The notes: generated by a model from the letters alone, not told the origin. A stretch of DNA of 64,000 nt from Elusimicrobia bacterium RIFOXYA2_FULL_47_53 (GCA_001800315.1 MGVE01000008.1:1-64000), one strand, 5' to 3'. Counted from the first letter of the stretch, positions 8,121-16,728 are shown. Made by a program: numbers and translations.

Positions 8121-9964
8121 AACTGCGCGTGGCGGCAAAACTTGATCTGCTGATTATTTGTATCGTAACCGTACTATGTTCGTTTCTCGGTTGGTTTTTT
8201 ATCCGCCATGAAACCGGCGCGCTGATCGTTGAATCCGAGAAAAGAGCCAGCACGATAACCAACAGCTTTGCGTACAATTGCGAGTACGGAATCCTTGTGG
8301 GAGATAAAGATAATCTCCAAAGGCTGGTTGAGAATTTAAAAAAGGAAACTGATGTCGTTTACGCGGTTGTCAAGGACTTAAAAGGCACGGTCTTAATCAA
8401 ATCAACCGGCACGGCCAATGGTGATACCAGGGAGTTTTCATCGCAGGTTTTCTCTAAAACCATGGCAAAACCCAAAGGGGAATACGCTGATATTTTTGAA
8501 AATATTCCCGTGAAAGAAGAAGCTATCGGCAGTGTTCATGTGGGGTTCGCGCTCTCAGACCTGCAGCGCAAAATTGAGCGGGTCCGTTTTGTTATAATGC
8601 TTTTAATATTTCTGACATCAGTTTTCTCACTTTTAATCGCCCACTGGATAATTAAATATTTTATTGAGCATTCGCTGAGCCCGCTGGTATCAGGCATAAA
8701 AAAATTCACTGAAGGCAACCTGGAGCACCGCATCCAGATGAAGGGAGCGGATGAAATAGCGGAGCTTGGGATTTTGTTCAACACGATGGCCGCGCGCCTT
8801 GCCGATACGCTCGTTTCAAAAGCCTATGTTGACGATGTTATTGACTCCATGATGGACTGCCTTATAGTAACCGAAACAGAGGGCCTGATAATTACCATTA
8901 ATAACGCGGCGCTGAATATGCTGGGATATAATAAAACCGAACTGCTGGGAAAATCTGCCGGAATGCTGTTTGAAAATTCAATTCTTTCCAGGTACATATT
9001 GGCCCGTAAAAACGGGGTTAACATAGAAACAACCATTGTTTCAAAATTCGGCAAAATAATACCCGTACTTTTTTCCTGTTCTGTTATGAACGACAAAACC
9101 GGAACCCCTCACAGAATCGTGTGCAACGCAAAAGATATCACGGAACGAAAAAAAACTGAGAATGCCCTTCGCATGTACAACAAACAGCTTAAAATGAGCA
9201 ATAGGAACCTGGAAGATTTCGCGTATATCGCCTCTCATGACCTGCAGGAACCGCTAAGAAAAGTCAAAGCCTTCAGCGATCTTATAAAATCAAAATATGA
9301 ATCGCTTATTGACGAAAAAGGCCTTGATTACATTGATAGAATGCAAAAAGCCACTGAACGGATGCAGCTGCTTATTGACAGCCTTTTGTCGTATTCTCGC
9401 ATTTCAACAAAGGCTCAGGCCTTCGTGCTTATAGACCTCAATAAAGTGATCAGCGAAGTACTTACTGACCTTGAAATACGGCTTAACGACACCGGCGGGC
9501 GGGTTGAGGTCGGAAAACTAACCCAGATAGAAGCGGACCCGGTTCAGATGCGGCAATTATTCCAGAATCTTATCGGAAACGCGCTTAAATTTCACAAACC
9601 TGATGTATCTCCCGTTATCAAAGTGTACGAGGAGAACATTCAGCGTCCGCATGAGCATCTGGATAATTATTCGGACTACACCCGTATTATTGTTGAAGAC
9701 AACGGCATTGGCTTTGACGAAAAGTATTCCGAGAAGATTTTTGCGATTTTCCAGCGTCTTCACACAAGAGAAGAATATGAGGGGACAGGCATAGGCCTTG
9801 CCGTATGCAGAAAGATTATGGACCGCCATAACGGATCCATTACCGCCCAAAGCACTCCGGGCCAGGGCTCACAGTTTGTGCTCACAATACCGCTGAAACA
9901 AACAAACGAGGAGGAACTCCATGCTGAAGAAAGAGAAAAAGCCAATTCTGATTCTGATAGCTGA
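8117..9964 (+). CDS. membrane sensor histidine kinase (periplasmic sensor-HAMP-PAS-HisKA-HATPase)
   Basis: The 615-residue protein has transmembrane helix 1 (about 10-28), a periplasmic sensor of about 125 residues, helix 2 (about 155-177), a HAMP linker (about 178-232), a PAS domain (about 235-350), a HisKA domain and a HATPase_c domain. The phospho-acceptor is His374 in ASHDLQEPLRKV, the H-box style of phytochrome-like kinases. ATP-lid motifs are NLIGNALKFH (N box), VEDNGIGFD (G1) and GTGIGLAV (G2). It overlaps the upstream binding-protein gene by 4 bases and the downstream receiver gene by 44 bases. It probably reads ligand occupancy of the binding protein and phosphorylates the adjacent Rcp1-like receiver. 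Confidence 0.92.
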   Translation: MKLRVAAKLDLLIICIVTVLCSFLGWFFIRHETGALIVESEKRASTITNSFAYNCEYGILVGDKDNLQRLVENLKKETDVVYAVVKDLKGTVLIKSTGTANGDTREFSSQVFSKTMAKPKGEYADIFENIPVKEEAIGSVHVGFALSDLQRKIERVRFVIMLLIFLTSVFSLLIAHWIIKYFIEHSLSPLVSGIKKFTEGNLEHRIQMKGADEIAELGILFNTMAARLADTLVSKAYVDDVIDSMMDCLIVTETEGLIITINNAALNMLGYNKTELLGKSAGMLFENSILSRYILARKNGVNIETTIVSKFGKIIPVLFSCSVMNDKTGTPHRIVCNAKDITERKKTENALRMYNKQLKMSNRNLEDFAYIASHDLQEPLRKVKAFSDLIKSKYESLIDEKGLDYIDRMQKATERMQLLIDSLLSYSRISTKAQAFVLIDLNKVISEVLTDLEIRLNDTGGRVEVGKLTQIEADPVQMRQLFQNLIGNALKFHKPDVSPVIKVYEENIQRPHEHLDNYSDYTRIIVEDNGIGFDEKYSEKIFAIFQRLHTREEYEGTGIGLAVCRKIMDRHNGSITAQSTPGQGSQFVLTIPLKQTNEEELHAEEREKANSDSDS

Positions 9965-10400
9965 TGACGATGAAGACGACCGGATGATGACAAAAGAAGC
10001 TCTGCAGGACAATCGCTTTATTAATGAGGTTCGCTTTGTTGTGGACGGCCAGGAGCTGATGGACTATTTGTATCACAAGGGCAAATTTGAGCGCCCTGAG
10101 GATTCTCCGCGGCCCGGATTAATTTTGCTGGACCTGAACATGCCGCGGAAAGACGGAAGGGAAGCTTTGCGCGAGATTAAAAACTCTCCTGACCTGCGCC
10201 AAATACCGATAGTGGTTCTCACCACTTCAAAAGCTGATGAAGATATTGTTCGGACTTATGATTTTGGCGTTAACTCATTTATCAGTAAACCGGTTACTTT
10301 TGCGGGGCTTGTAGAAATCATGAAATCACTTATTAAATATTGGTTTGAAATCGTTGAATTGCCTGATTCGCACGACGGCAATAGTAAACATATAAATTGA
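9921..10400 (+). CDS. single-domain response regulator, Rcp1-like receiver
   Basis: The 159-residue protein is one receiver domain with the acidic pocket ADDDEDD near the N terminus, the phospho-acceptor Asp71 (LLDLNMP), the conserved Thr in VVLTTSKA and Lys in ISKPV. The long loop before the acceptor (HKGKFERPEDSPRPG) is typical of Rcp1-type receivers that pair with phytochrome-like kinases, matching the upstream kinase's H-box. There is no DNA-binding output domain, so it acts by phosphotransfer or protein contact, perhaps onto the hybrid protein downstream. Its GAGGAGG ribosome site and ATG lie inside the end of the kinase gene. Confidence 0.93.
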   Translation: MLKKEKKPILILIADDDEDDRMMTKEALQDNRFINEVRFVVDGQELMDYLYHKGKFERPEDSPRPGLILLDLNMPRKDGREALREIKNSPDLRQIPIVVLTTSKADEDIVRTYDFGVNSFISKPVTFAGLVEIMKSLIKYWFEIVELPDSHDGNSKHIN

Positions 10401-10453
10401 TCGGCTATGCTCTTTGCGCGCCATCAAATCCGCAAAATATAGGACGGTAAATT

Positions 10454-12007
10454 ATGAATGAACTGTACCTGAGAATTCTTCTTATTGATGACGATGAAGA
10501 CGATTATATTTTTACCAAATCACTGCTTTCAAAGGTCACGGGCTTCCGTTATGAGCTTGAATGGATATCTGATTATGAAAAGGCTCTTTCCCGCGTTTTG
10601 AAAAATGAACACGACATTTACCTGCTGGATTACAGGCTTGGAGCGCAGAGCGGGCTTGATATTTTAAAAGAAGCTGTCGGTAAAAGCAACAGGGCTCCTT
10701 TTATTATTCTCACCGGGCAGGGCGACTCGGAGATTGACCTGCGGGCAATGAGCGAGGGAGCTTCCGATTACCTTGTGAAAGGGAAAATAGACTCTCAGCT
10801 GCTGGAACGCTCAATCAGGTATTCGGTTGAGGGTAGAAAACTTGAGGAAAAACTTCTTATTTCACAGAAAATGGAAACCATTGGGAATTTAGCCGCTGGC
10901 ATCGCGCATGACCTTAACAATCTTATGACTGTGGTGCTTGGCAACAGCACTGACGCCCTCTCTGCTATTGACCAGAGCAGTCCTATTCATGTCAATATCT
11001 CGGAAACAATAAAGGCGGCTGAAAGTGCCTCAAGCCTCGTCAAGCAGCTGCTTGCCTTCGGAAGAAAGCAGATGCTTAATATTGAAACTTTAAATGTTAA
11101 TACTTTGCTTTCCAACCTCAGCAATATGCTCCAGCGGGTTATCGGCGAAAACATTAAATTGTCCTTCGCTTTTGCCCCGGATATCAGCAATGTCAGAATT
11201 GACGCCGGCCAGTTTCAACAGGTTATTATAAACCTTGCCATTAACGCGCGCGACGCCATGCCCCAGGGCGGCCCTCTTAAAATTTCTTCCTGCAACAGCG
11301 TTATAGACGCGGAATACTGCTTACAGGTGCCTGATGCCCGCCCGGGATCATTCGTATGCATAGAGATTCAAGACGCCGGCAAAGGAATGGAAAAGGAATT
11401 AATAAAACACATATTTGAACCGTTTTTCTCTACAAAAGGACTCGGCAAAGGGACGGGGCTTGGACTTTCTACCGCGTATGGCATTATAAAACAACATGAC
11501 GGCTGGATATCAGTTTCAAGCGAACCCGGAAAAGGTTCTGTCTTTTCCATATATTTACCGTCAACATTGGCGCCGGCCAATGAAATTATAACAAATGCTC
11601 CTGAAAAGCTTATAAAGACAGTTTCCGCAAAAGCGCGTTCTAAAGCCCGCATTCTTGTCGTTGAGGACGAGGCTGGGGTAAGAAAGTTTGTCGTCCGGGT
11701 TCTTGCAGGCTGCGGCTACGAGGTTTTTGACGCGGAGAACGCGGCCAGCGCAATACGGATTTTTGAAAGAGAAATCAAGGCAATTGACATGATTTTCAGC
11801 GATATTATTCTGCCTGATATCAACGGCATACGCCTCGTGGAGCAGTTGCTTACCCACAACGCCGATCTTAAGGTAATATTCACCAGCGGGTACACCGGCG
11901 AAAAGAATCAGATCCCCTTAATAGAGGAAAAGGGGTTTTTATTTATTCCAAAACCTTTCACCATGCAGACGCTGATCTCAACCGTGGATGAGTATATTTC
12001 AAAATGA
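10454..12007 (+). CDS. receiver-histidine kinase-receiver hybrid signalling protein
   Basis: The 517-residue soluble protein has three parts. An N-terminal receiver (about 1-125) has Asp59 in YLLDYRLG. A NtrB-like HisKA/HATPase core (about 135-375) has His152 in GIAHDLNNLM, NLAINARDAMP (N box) and GTGLGLSTAYGI (G2). A C-terminal receiver (about 395-515) has Asp450 in FSDIILPD, then FTSGYTGE and IPKPF. It has no membrane segment or sensor domain, so its input is probably phosphate from the upstream receiver. No DNA-binding or enzymatic output domain is present in it or its neighbours. Its ATG follows GGACGGT by about 8 bases. The TonB-receptor gene begins 38 bases beyond its stop. Confidence 0.93.
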   Translation: MNELYLRILLIDDDEDDYIFTKSLLSKVTGFRYELEWISDYEKALSRVLKNEHDIYLLDYRLGAQSGLDILKEAVGKSNRAPFIILTGQGDSEIDLRAMSEGASDYLVKGKIDSQLLERSIRYSVEGRKLEEKLLISQKMETIGNLAAGIAHDLNNLMTVVLGNSTDALSAIDQSSPIHVNISETIKAAESASSLVKQLLAFGRKQMLNIETLNVNTLLSNLSNMLQRVIGENIKLSFAFAPDISNVRIDAGQFQQVIINLAINARDAMPQGGPLKISSCNSVIDAEYCLQVPDARPGSFVCIEIQDAGKGMEKELIKHIFEPFFSTKGLGKGTGLGLSTAYGIIKQHDGWISVSSEPGKGSVFSIYLPSTLAPANEIITNAPEKLIKTVSAKARSKARILVVEDEAGVRKFVVRVLAGCGYEVFDAENAASAIRIFEREIKAIDMIFSDIILPDINGIRLVEQLLTHNADLKVIFTSGYTGEKNQIPLIEEKGFLFIPKPFTMQTLISTVDEYISK

Positions 12008-12045
12008 AGCCTGCCTTATATGTCAGAATTTGTTCGGAGGTAAAC

Positions 12046-12257
12046 ATGAAGCTCCTCGTCAAAGCTGTTGTTGTGGCCGGTTTTCTGGCTTTTGCTTTAA
12101 ACCCTGCCGGTTTCGCGGCGGCGGAGTTAACCGTTGAGGATATGCTTTTCCTTGACATGGACACAGACATCGTGACCAAGACAAAACTGAAAATCTCGGA
12201 ATCGCCTGCCATAGTCACGGTTGTAACAGCACAAGACATAAAGGAAATGGGCGCGAG
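12046..12257 (+). repeat. 5' segment nearly identical to the start of the second TonB receptor
   Basis: These 212 bases match 14143-14354 with about ten differences counted by eye (about 95% identity). They cover the signal peptide, N-terminal segment and first plug strand. The two genes then diverge sharply. Confidence 0.9.
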
Positions 12258-14082
12258 ACAGCTTAACGATGTTTTCAGCACACTTCCCGGCATGTATTTT
12301 TCCATACCATGCTCGGATATTTACGCGATAGCGCCAACAATATATTTGCGCGGTATTCATTCCAACCAGATCGCCCATCCAATGGTTAAACTTCTTATAA
12401 ACGGAACTCCCATAACCGATGCCCTGCAGGATGGATGGGGGGCCTTAAATATTTATGGTTCAGCCATATTGCCTTTGATTGAGCGCATAGAGATAATCCG
12501 CGGCCCCGGTTCTGTGACATACGGCGGAAGCGCTATATCCGGCGTAATCAACATCGTGACAAAAAAAGGAGCCGGCAACGAAGCAGGTTTGTCTGCGGGA
12601 AGCACGAACCTTCAGAGAGGGTACGCCAAAATCACGGGAGAACACGGGAATATTAAGATCAACGCCATGGCAAGCACGGGCAACTCTTATCTGACTGACT
12701 CCGTTGTCGGGTCAAGGGCTCTCGGAACTCTGCTTCAAAGCGAAAAACAAAGGAATTACGATTTTATCAGCAGAGATTATCTGCTTGATTTGTCCCTCAA
12801 CGGCTTCCTCTGGCAGAATATTTTTTTAGACGAGATCGGGAACGCTCCTTTCACTAACGCATATATGCTTGCTGACAACAAATATCCTAATACTATAATA
12901 AAGAAGTCTTTCATTTCCAGCGTATCCAAAAGTTTTTCAACAGTTATCGGCGCGTTGACTTCAAAAATATTTTACCGCAAGGTAATCTATGGTTTTGATA
13001 CAAAAATTACCGCTCCGAATATTCCTTCACCCTTATGGACGGAGGGAATGGCAGGTATCGCCGAGCACACCAGCGACGCGTTTTCAGGCCAGACTGAACT
13101 TCTCTACAACGGAATTGAGAACCAGGAAATACTGGCTGGCTGCGAGATTCTCTACGAAGACATGCCGGACGCCTTAACTACCTGGAATCTCTCCGACCCA
13201 AATGTCTTCACGCAGGCTGTTTACATGGGTGCAAAATTAAGAAAACAGTACTCGCTATACACGCAAGACACCCTATATTCAAACAACAGGAAATTAAGCC
13301 TGAACCTCGGGCTGCGCTACGATAATTATTCTGATATAGTAAACGGCAGCGCCTACAGCCCGCGCGTTGCGGTGGTTTACAAACTGCTTGAAGATTATGT
13401 TTTAAAAGCAATGTACGGAACCGCGTTCAGGCCGCCCAGCTTTATGGAAACCTCGGTAACGAACCACCCCACAATTAAAAACGATCCTAATATCGGATCG
13501 GAAGTAGTTAAATCCTTTGAGCTCGCGCTTGACTGCAGCCCGATGAGCAAAACCAACCTCAGGATTAACTATTACAACAATGTCGTCAACGATCTTATCG
13601 CCCGCGTCCAAAGCGATGAACCCTCTAAATCCTGGAACACTAATGTTGGTAACCAGAAAAGCTGGGGCCTTGAAAGCGAGCTTAAGTTCATGATAGACAA
13701 GAGAAGCTATATTTTCGCCAACGCCGGATATCTTGGAGATTCATCGGACACAGACACGGGTATCAAGACACCGTTCGTCCCGGAAATACTTTTTAATTCC
13801 GGAGTCAATTACGCTTTTACGGATAATTTAAGCGCTATGCTCAGGGGTTTCTACCGCTCTGAACTTAAGCAGGGCTCCGGCGATATAAGAGGAAATATCG
13901 CTCCTTTCTGGCTCTATACAACAACCGTCAACTATAATATTTATTCGCACAATGTCTATGTAAGCGTTTACAACCTTCTTGACCAGGCCTGGTATGATGT
14001 CTCTTTATCATCAAACATGCTTATTGACCATATTCCGGGTTACGGCAGAAGATTTGATGTAGGCTACCGCTACTATTTTTAG
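12046..14082 (+). CDS. TonB-dependent outer-membrane receptor (first copy)
   Basis: The start at 12046 is chosen because GGAGG ends 5 bases upstream and a signal peptide (MKLLVKAVVVAGFLAFAL) follows. An upstream in-frame ATG at 12004 would add 14 non-signal residues. The 678-residue protein has a plug domain (about 45-165; SPAIVTVVTAQDI, RIEIIRGPGSVTYGG, SGVINIVTKKG) and a 22-strand-type barrel ending in RRFDVGYRYYF. The style is BtuB/colicin-receptor-like. Such receptors import scarce ligands such as siderophores, cobamides or metal complexes. The substrate cannot be read from the sequence. It is the fifth gene of the cassette and is followed after 60 bases by a paralogue. Confidence 0.93.
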   Translation: MKLLVKAVVVAGFLAFALNPAGFAAAELTVEDMLFLDMDTDIVTKTKLKISESPAIVTVVTAQDIKEMGARQLNDVFSTLPGMYFSIPCSDIYAIAPTIYLRGIHSNQIAHPMVKLLINGTPITDALQDGWGALNIYGSAILPLIERIEIIRGPGSVTYGGSAISGVINIVTKKGAGNEAGLSAGSTNLQRGYAKITGEHGNIKINAMASTGNSYLTDSVVGSRALGTLLQSEKQRNYDFISRDYLLDLSLNGFLWQNIFLDEIGNAPFTNAYMLADNKYPNTIIKKSFISSVSKSFSTVIGALTSKIFYRKVIYGFDTKITAPNIPSPLWTEGMAGIAEHTSDAFSGQTELLYNGIENQEILAGCEILYEDMPDALTTWNLSDPNVFTQAVYMGAKLRKQYSLYTQDTLYSNNRKLSLNLGLRYDNYSDIVNGSAYSPRVAVVYKLLEDYVLKAMYGTAFRPPSFMETSVTNHPTIKNDPNIGSEVVKSFELALDCSPMSKTNLRINYYNNVVNDLIARVQSDEPSKSWNTNVGNQKSWGLESELKFMIDKRSYIFANAGYLGDSSDTDTGIKTPFVPEILFNSGVNYAFTDNLSAMLRGFYRSELKQGSGDIRGNIAPFWLYTTTVNYNIYSHNVYVSVYNLLDQAWYDVSLSSNMLIDHIPGYGRRFDVGYRYYF

Positions 14083-14142
14083 ATAAAGTATTGATGCATT
14101 TTAACGCGGGTTGGGAAATTTATCTGTTGTACGGAGGTAAAA

Positions 14143-14354
14143 ATGAAGCTCCTCGTCAAAGCTGTTGTTGTGGCCGGTTTTCTGGCTTTCGCTTTAAGCC
14201 CCGCCGGGTTCGCGGCGGCGGAGTTAACCGTTGAGGATATGCTTTTCCTTGACATGGAAACCGATATCGCGACCAAGACAAAACTTAAAATCTCGGAATC
14301 GCCTGCCATAGTCACGGTTGTAACAGCACAAGACATAGAGGAAATGGGCGCGAG
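14143..14354 (+). repeat. second copy of the 212-base TonB-receptor 5' segment
   Basis: Partner of 12046-12257; about ten substitutions and no gaps. The ribosome-site regions are also alike (CGGAGGTAAAC and CGGAGGTAAAA). Confidence 0.9.
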
Positions 14355-16185
14355 GAACTTAAGCGATGTCATCAACACCCTGCCGGGCATGTATTTTTCG
14401 CTGCCGGGTTCAGGTATTTTAGGCGCGATGTGGGCTGATTATGTCAGGGGTATCTATTCTAACCAGACACTTCATCCCATGATAGTGCTTATGATAAACG
14501 GAACCCAGATAAACGACGCGGCTCAGGATTCATGGTGCGCGCTTAACTCTTACGGAACCGTTTTTCTGGATTTTATTGAAAGGATTGAAATTATAAGAGG
14601 CCCTGGCTCTGTGACTTACGGCGGCAGCGCTATAGCCGGAGTTATTAATATCGTGACCAAAAAAGGCAGTAAAAACGAGGCCGAAGCGGCTTTTGGTACA
14701 GACGGGCTTAAAAAGGGGTTCTTAAAATTTTCAAAAAATATTGGGGAATCAAGAATCAATGTGCTGGCTGGATTAGGGGATTCATTTCTCTCAAATTCTG
14801 AGGCTGCCTCATCGGCCACAGGTTCGCTTGTTAAGAGCGAAAAAAAATACCTCTATAATTTCGCGAGCCGGAATTATCTGCTTGATTTGTCGTTAAAGGG
14901 ATTTGACTGGCAGAATATGGTTTTATGGGGAAGAATGAACACTCCTTTCACACAGTTATTTATGGTTTCGGCGGATGAACTCAGGGCAAGGATTGAACAT
15001 ACCACCATATTGTCGTCACTCAGCAGAAGCGTTTCACTTGATGATGCCAGGCTGAATTCTAAAATCAGCTATAGAAAAATGGTGTATTCTTTTCCTTTCG
15101 GGCCGGTCACTCCTCCCAACATCCCTTTGCCGTTGTGGCCCGACGGCATAACCGGCAACGCTGAATTCGCGACAGATGCTTTTGCCGCGAGGGTGGAGTA
15201 TCTTTATAACGGGTTATCCAATCAGGATATTCTCGCCGGTTATGAATCTTTATACGAATATATGGATGACGCGAGATTGTCATCTAATCAGCTTAATCCC
15301 AACTCATTTTTCTCCGTAGTTTATTTAAAAGGAAAACAGCGCAATGTCAATTCGTTTTACGCCCAGGATACTTTTTATACTGAAAACAGAAAGTTAAGCT
15401 TAAATCTCGGTTTGAGATATGATTTGTATTCTGATTTTATAAACGGAAGGGCGCTTAGCCCGCGAGTGGCGGTAGTTTACAAGGTTATGGAAAATTATGT
15501 GCTAAAGGCGATTTACGGAACTGCGTTCAGGCCGCCAAGTTTTTCGGAAACTAATGTCACGCCTGATCTTCCCGGAATAAAAAATGATCCCGCCATTAGG
15601 CCGGAGACTATAAAGACCTTTGAACTGGCGCTTGACTGCGCCCTTCTTGAGAGGGCCAATCTCCGACTAAACTATTACAATAATACCGTTAATGATCTTA
15701 TAGCCAGCGTTACAAGCGACGATCCCGCGAAAACCTGGAACACCAATGTTGCCAACCAGAAGAGCTGGGGCATAGAGAGCGAGGCAAAATACCTGCTTGA
15801 CTCAAGGAGCTATCTGTTTGCCAATGCCTCTTATCTTGGCGAATCAAAGGATGCCGATACCGGCATTGCCGCGGCTTTTGTTCCGGAGTGGCTATTGAAC
15901 ACCGGCGTAAATTACGCGTTTACCGACAAACTGAGCGCCATGGTCAAAGGCTTTTACCGTTCACAGCTCAAACAGGGGCCCGGCGACACAAGAGGGGATA
16001 TTGACCCGTTCTGGCTTTTCGCGACTTCCGTTAATTACAATATTCAATCCCATAATGTCTATCTAAGCGTTTACAACCTGATGGACCAAGCCTGGTTTGA
16101 CCCATCAATTTCTTCCAACAACCTAATTGAGCCAATCCAGGGTTACGGCAGAAGATTTGATGTTGGCTACCGCTACTATTTTTAG
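14143..16185 (+). CDS. TonB-dependent outer-membrane receptor (second copy)
   Basis: This 680-residue paralogue of the preceding receptor has the same signal peptide, plug motifs (RIEIIRGPGSVTYGG, AGVINIVTKKG) and C-terminal RRFDVGYRYYF. GGAGGT lies 6 bases before the ATG. Outside the near-identical 5' end, conserved blocks alternate with clearly different segments in the plug tip and extracellular-loop regions, such as IPCSDIYAIAP against LPGSGILGAMW. That is the pattern expected of receptors with different but related ligands. No TonB or ExbBD gene is in the window. The operon probably ends at the terminator at 16256-16279. Confidence 0.93.
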   Translation: MKLLVKAVVVAGFLAFALSPAGFAAAELTVEDMLFLDMETDIATKTKLKISESPAIVTVVTAQDIEEMGARNLSDVINTLPGMYFSLPGSGILGAMWADYVRGIYSNQTLHPMIVLMINGTQINDAAQDSWCALNSYGTVFLDFIERIEIIRGPGSVTYGGSAIAGVINIVTKKGSKNEAEAAFGTDGLKKGFLKFSKNIGESRINVLAGLGDSFLSNSEAASSATGSLVKSEKKYLYNFASRNYLLDLSLKGFDWQNMVLWGRMNTPFTQLFMVSADELRARIEHTTILSSLSRSVSLDDARLNSKISYRKMVYSFPFGPVTPPNIPLPLWPDGITGNAEFATDAFAARVEYLYNGLSNQDILAGYESLYEYMDDARLSSNQLNPNSFFSVVYLKGKQRNVNSFYAQDTFYTENRKLSLNLGLRYDLYSDFINGRALSPRVAVVYKVMENYVLKAIYGTAFRPPSFSETNVTPDLPGIKNDPAIRPETIKTFELALDCALLERANLRLNYYNNTVNDLIASVTSDDPAKTWNTNVANQKSWGIESEAKYLLDSRSYLFANASYLGESKDADTGIAAAFVPEWLLNTGVNYAFTDKLSAMVKGFYRSQLKQGPGDTRGDIDPFWLFATSVNYNIQSHNVYLSVYNLMDQAWFDPSISSNNLIEPIQGYGRRFDVGYRYYF

Positions 16186-16255
16186 CTGTTAACCCCGCGT
16201 TTTTCGGGCCGCCCTTATTCTCGCCTCTCTTATTCCTGCCTGATGGCCGCATTTT

Positions 16256-16279
16256 GGGCCCGTCGGGCCTGAATTTTTT
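16256..16279 (+). terminator. intrinsic terminator after the TonB-receptor operon
   Basis: GGGCCC (16256-16261) pairs with GGGCCT (16265-16270, one G-T pair) around a three-base loop. A run of six T follows at 16274-16279. It lies 70 bases after the second receptor gene. Confidence 0.6.
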
Positions 16280-16345
16280 CACTCCTGGCCATCGGATTCC
16301 AGACAGAACATTTTAAGTTATGATGAACGGCGGACTTCTGTGTGT

Positions 16346-16410
16346 CGTCATCCCGGAGGTAGTAGTCCGGGATCCAGCTGTTAGTCTTACTTCTGGATCA
16401 CAGAGTGACG
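16346..16410. repeat. REP-like palindromic element
   Basis: The ends are CGTCA (16346-16350) and TGACG (16406-16410). Inside are two further inverted pairs: CCCGGA/TCCGGG (16352-16357, 16366-16371) and GATCCAG/CTGGATC (16371-16377, 16393-16399). An adjacent pair GACGGCT/AGCCGTC (16407-16413, 16435-16441) extends the structure. The CATCCCGGA...TCCGGGATCCAG theme resembles dispersed intergenic palindromes of several bacterial genomes. Confidence 0.65.
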
Positions 16411-16466
16411 GCTCATACCAAGACATATTTAATCAGCCGTCCTCCCAGGCGAATGCGAAGCATTCT

Positions 16467-16493
16467 TCACCCGTCCAAAGACGGGTGATTTTT
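16467..16493 (+). terminator. terminator-like hairpin
   Basis: TCACCCGTC (16467-16475) pairs perfectly with GACGGGTGA (16480-16488) around CAAA, followed by five T. No gene ends close by, so it may be part of the repeat cluster or a backup terminator for the TonB operon. Confidence 0.55.
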
Positions 16494-16566
16494 CGCCGCG
16501 GGACTGAACATTTCTGGATGACTGGCTTCTTATGATAAGGGTCTTTTTGTTTTCATACCCCCTTCC

Positions 16567-16676
16567 GAGCCGGTTATGAGCAAAAGTGTTTTTGGAGGCC
16601 TTCAGTCTTGCCTGTTTGACCTGCCGACAAGGCAGGGAGTTTGCAAGACTGCCTAAAATACTTTTGCGAATGGCTC
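16567..16676. repeat. 110-base imperfect palindrome
   Basis: The left arm runs GAGCC...GCAAAAGTGTTTTT...AGTCTTGC...CCTGCC. The right arm answers with GGCAGG...GCAAGACT...AAAATACTTTTGC...GGCTC. The innermost hairpin is CCTGCC-GACAA-GGCAGG. It could be a MITE-like or REP-derived cruciform, or the template of a long hairpin RNA. Confidence 0.65.
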
Positions 16677-16696
16677 GTGGATGGCGAGTTTCTTTA

Positions 16697-16728
16697 TTAA
16701 CTTTCTTCTCTCGCCCAAAGAAAGTTAA
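16697..16728. repeat. perfect 11-base inverted repeat
   Basis: TTAACTTTCTT (16697-16707) and AAGAAAGTTAA (16718-16728) are exact reverse complements around 10 bases. The theme 'CTTTCTT...AAAGAAAG' is familiar from intergenic repeats in unrelated bacteria. Confidence 0.6.

Noticed and set aside
12004-12045. Start of the first TonB receptor at ATG 12004
   Set aside because: It adds 14 residues before a clean signal peptide. The internal ATG has GGAGG at the right distance and matches the start of the paralogue.
14083-14142. GATAAA...TTTATC pair between the two TonB receptors as another ANTAR or terminator element
   Set aside because: The loop is about 30 bases, there is no hexaloop with A1/G4 and no T run follows.
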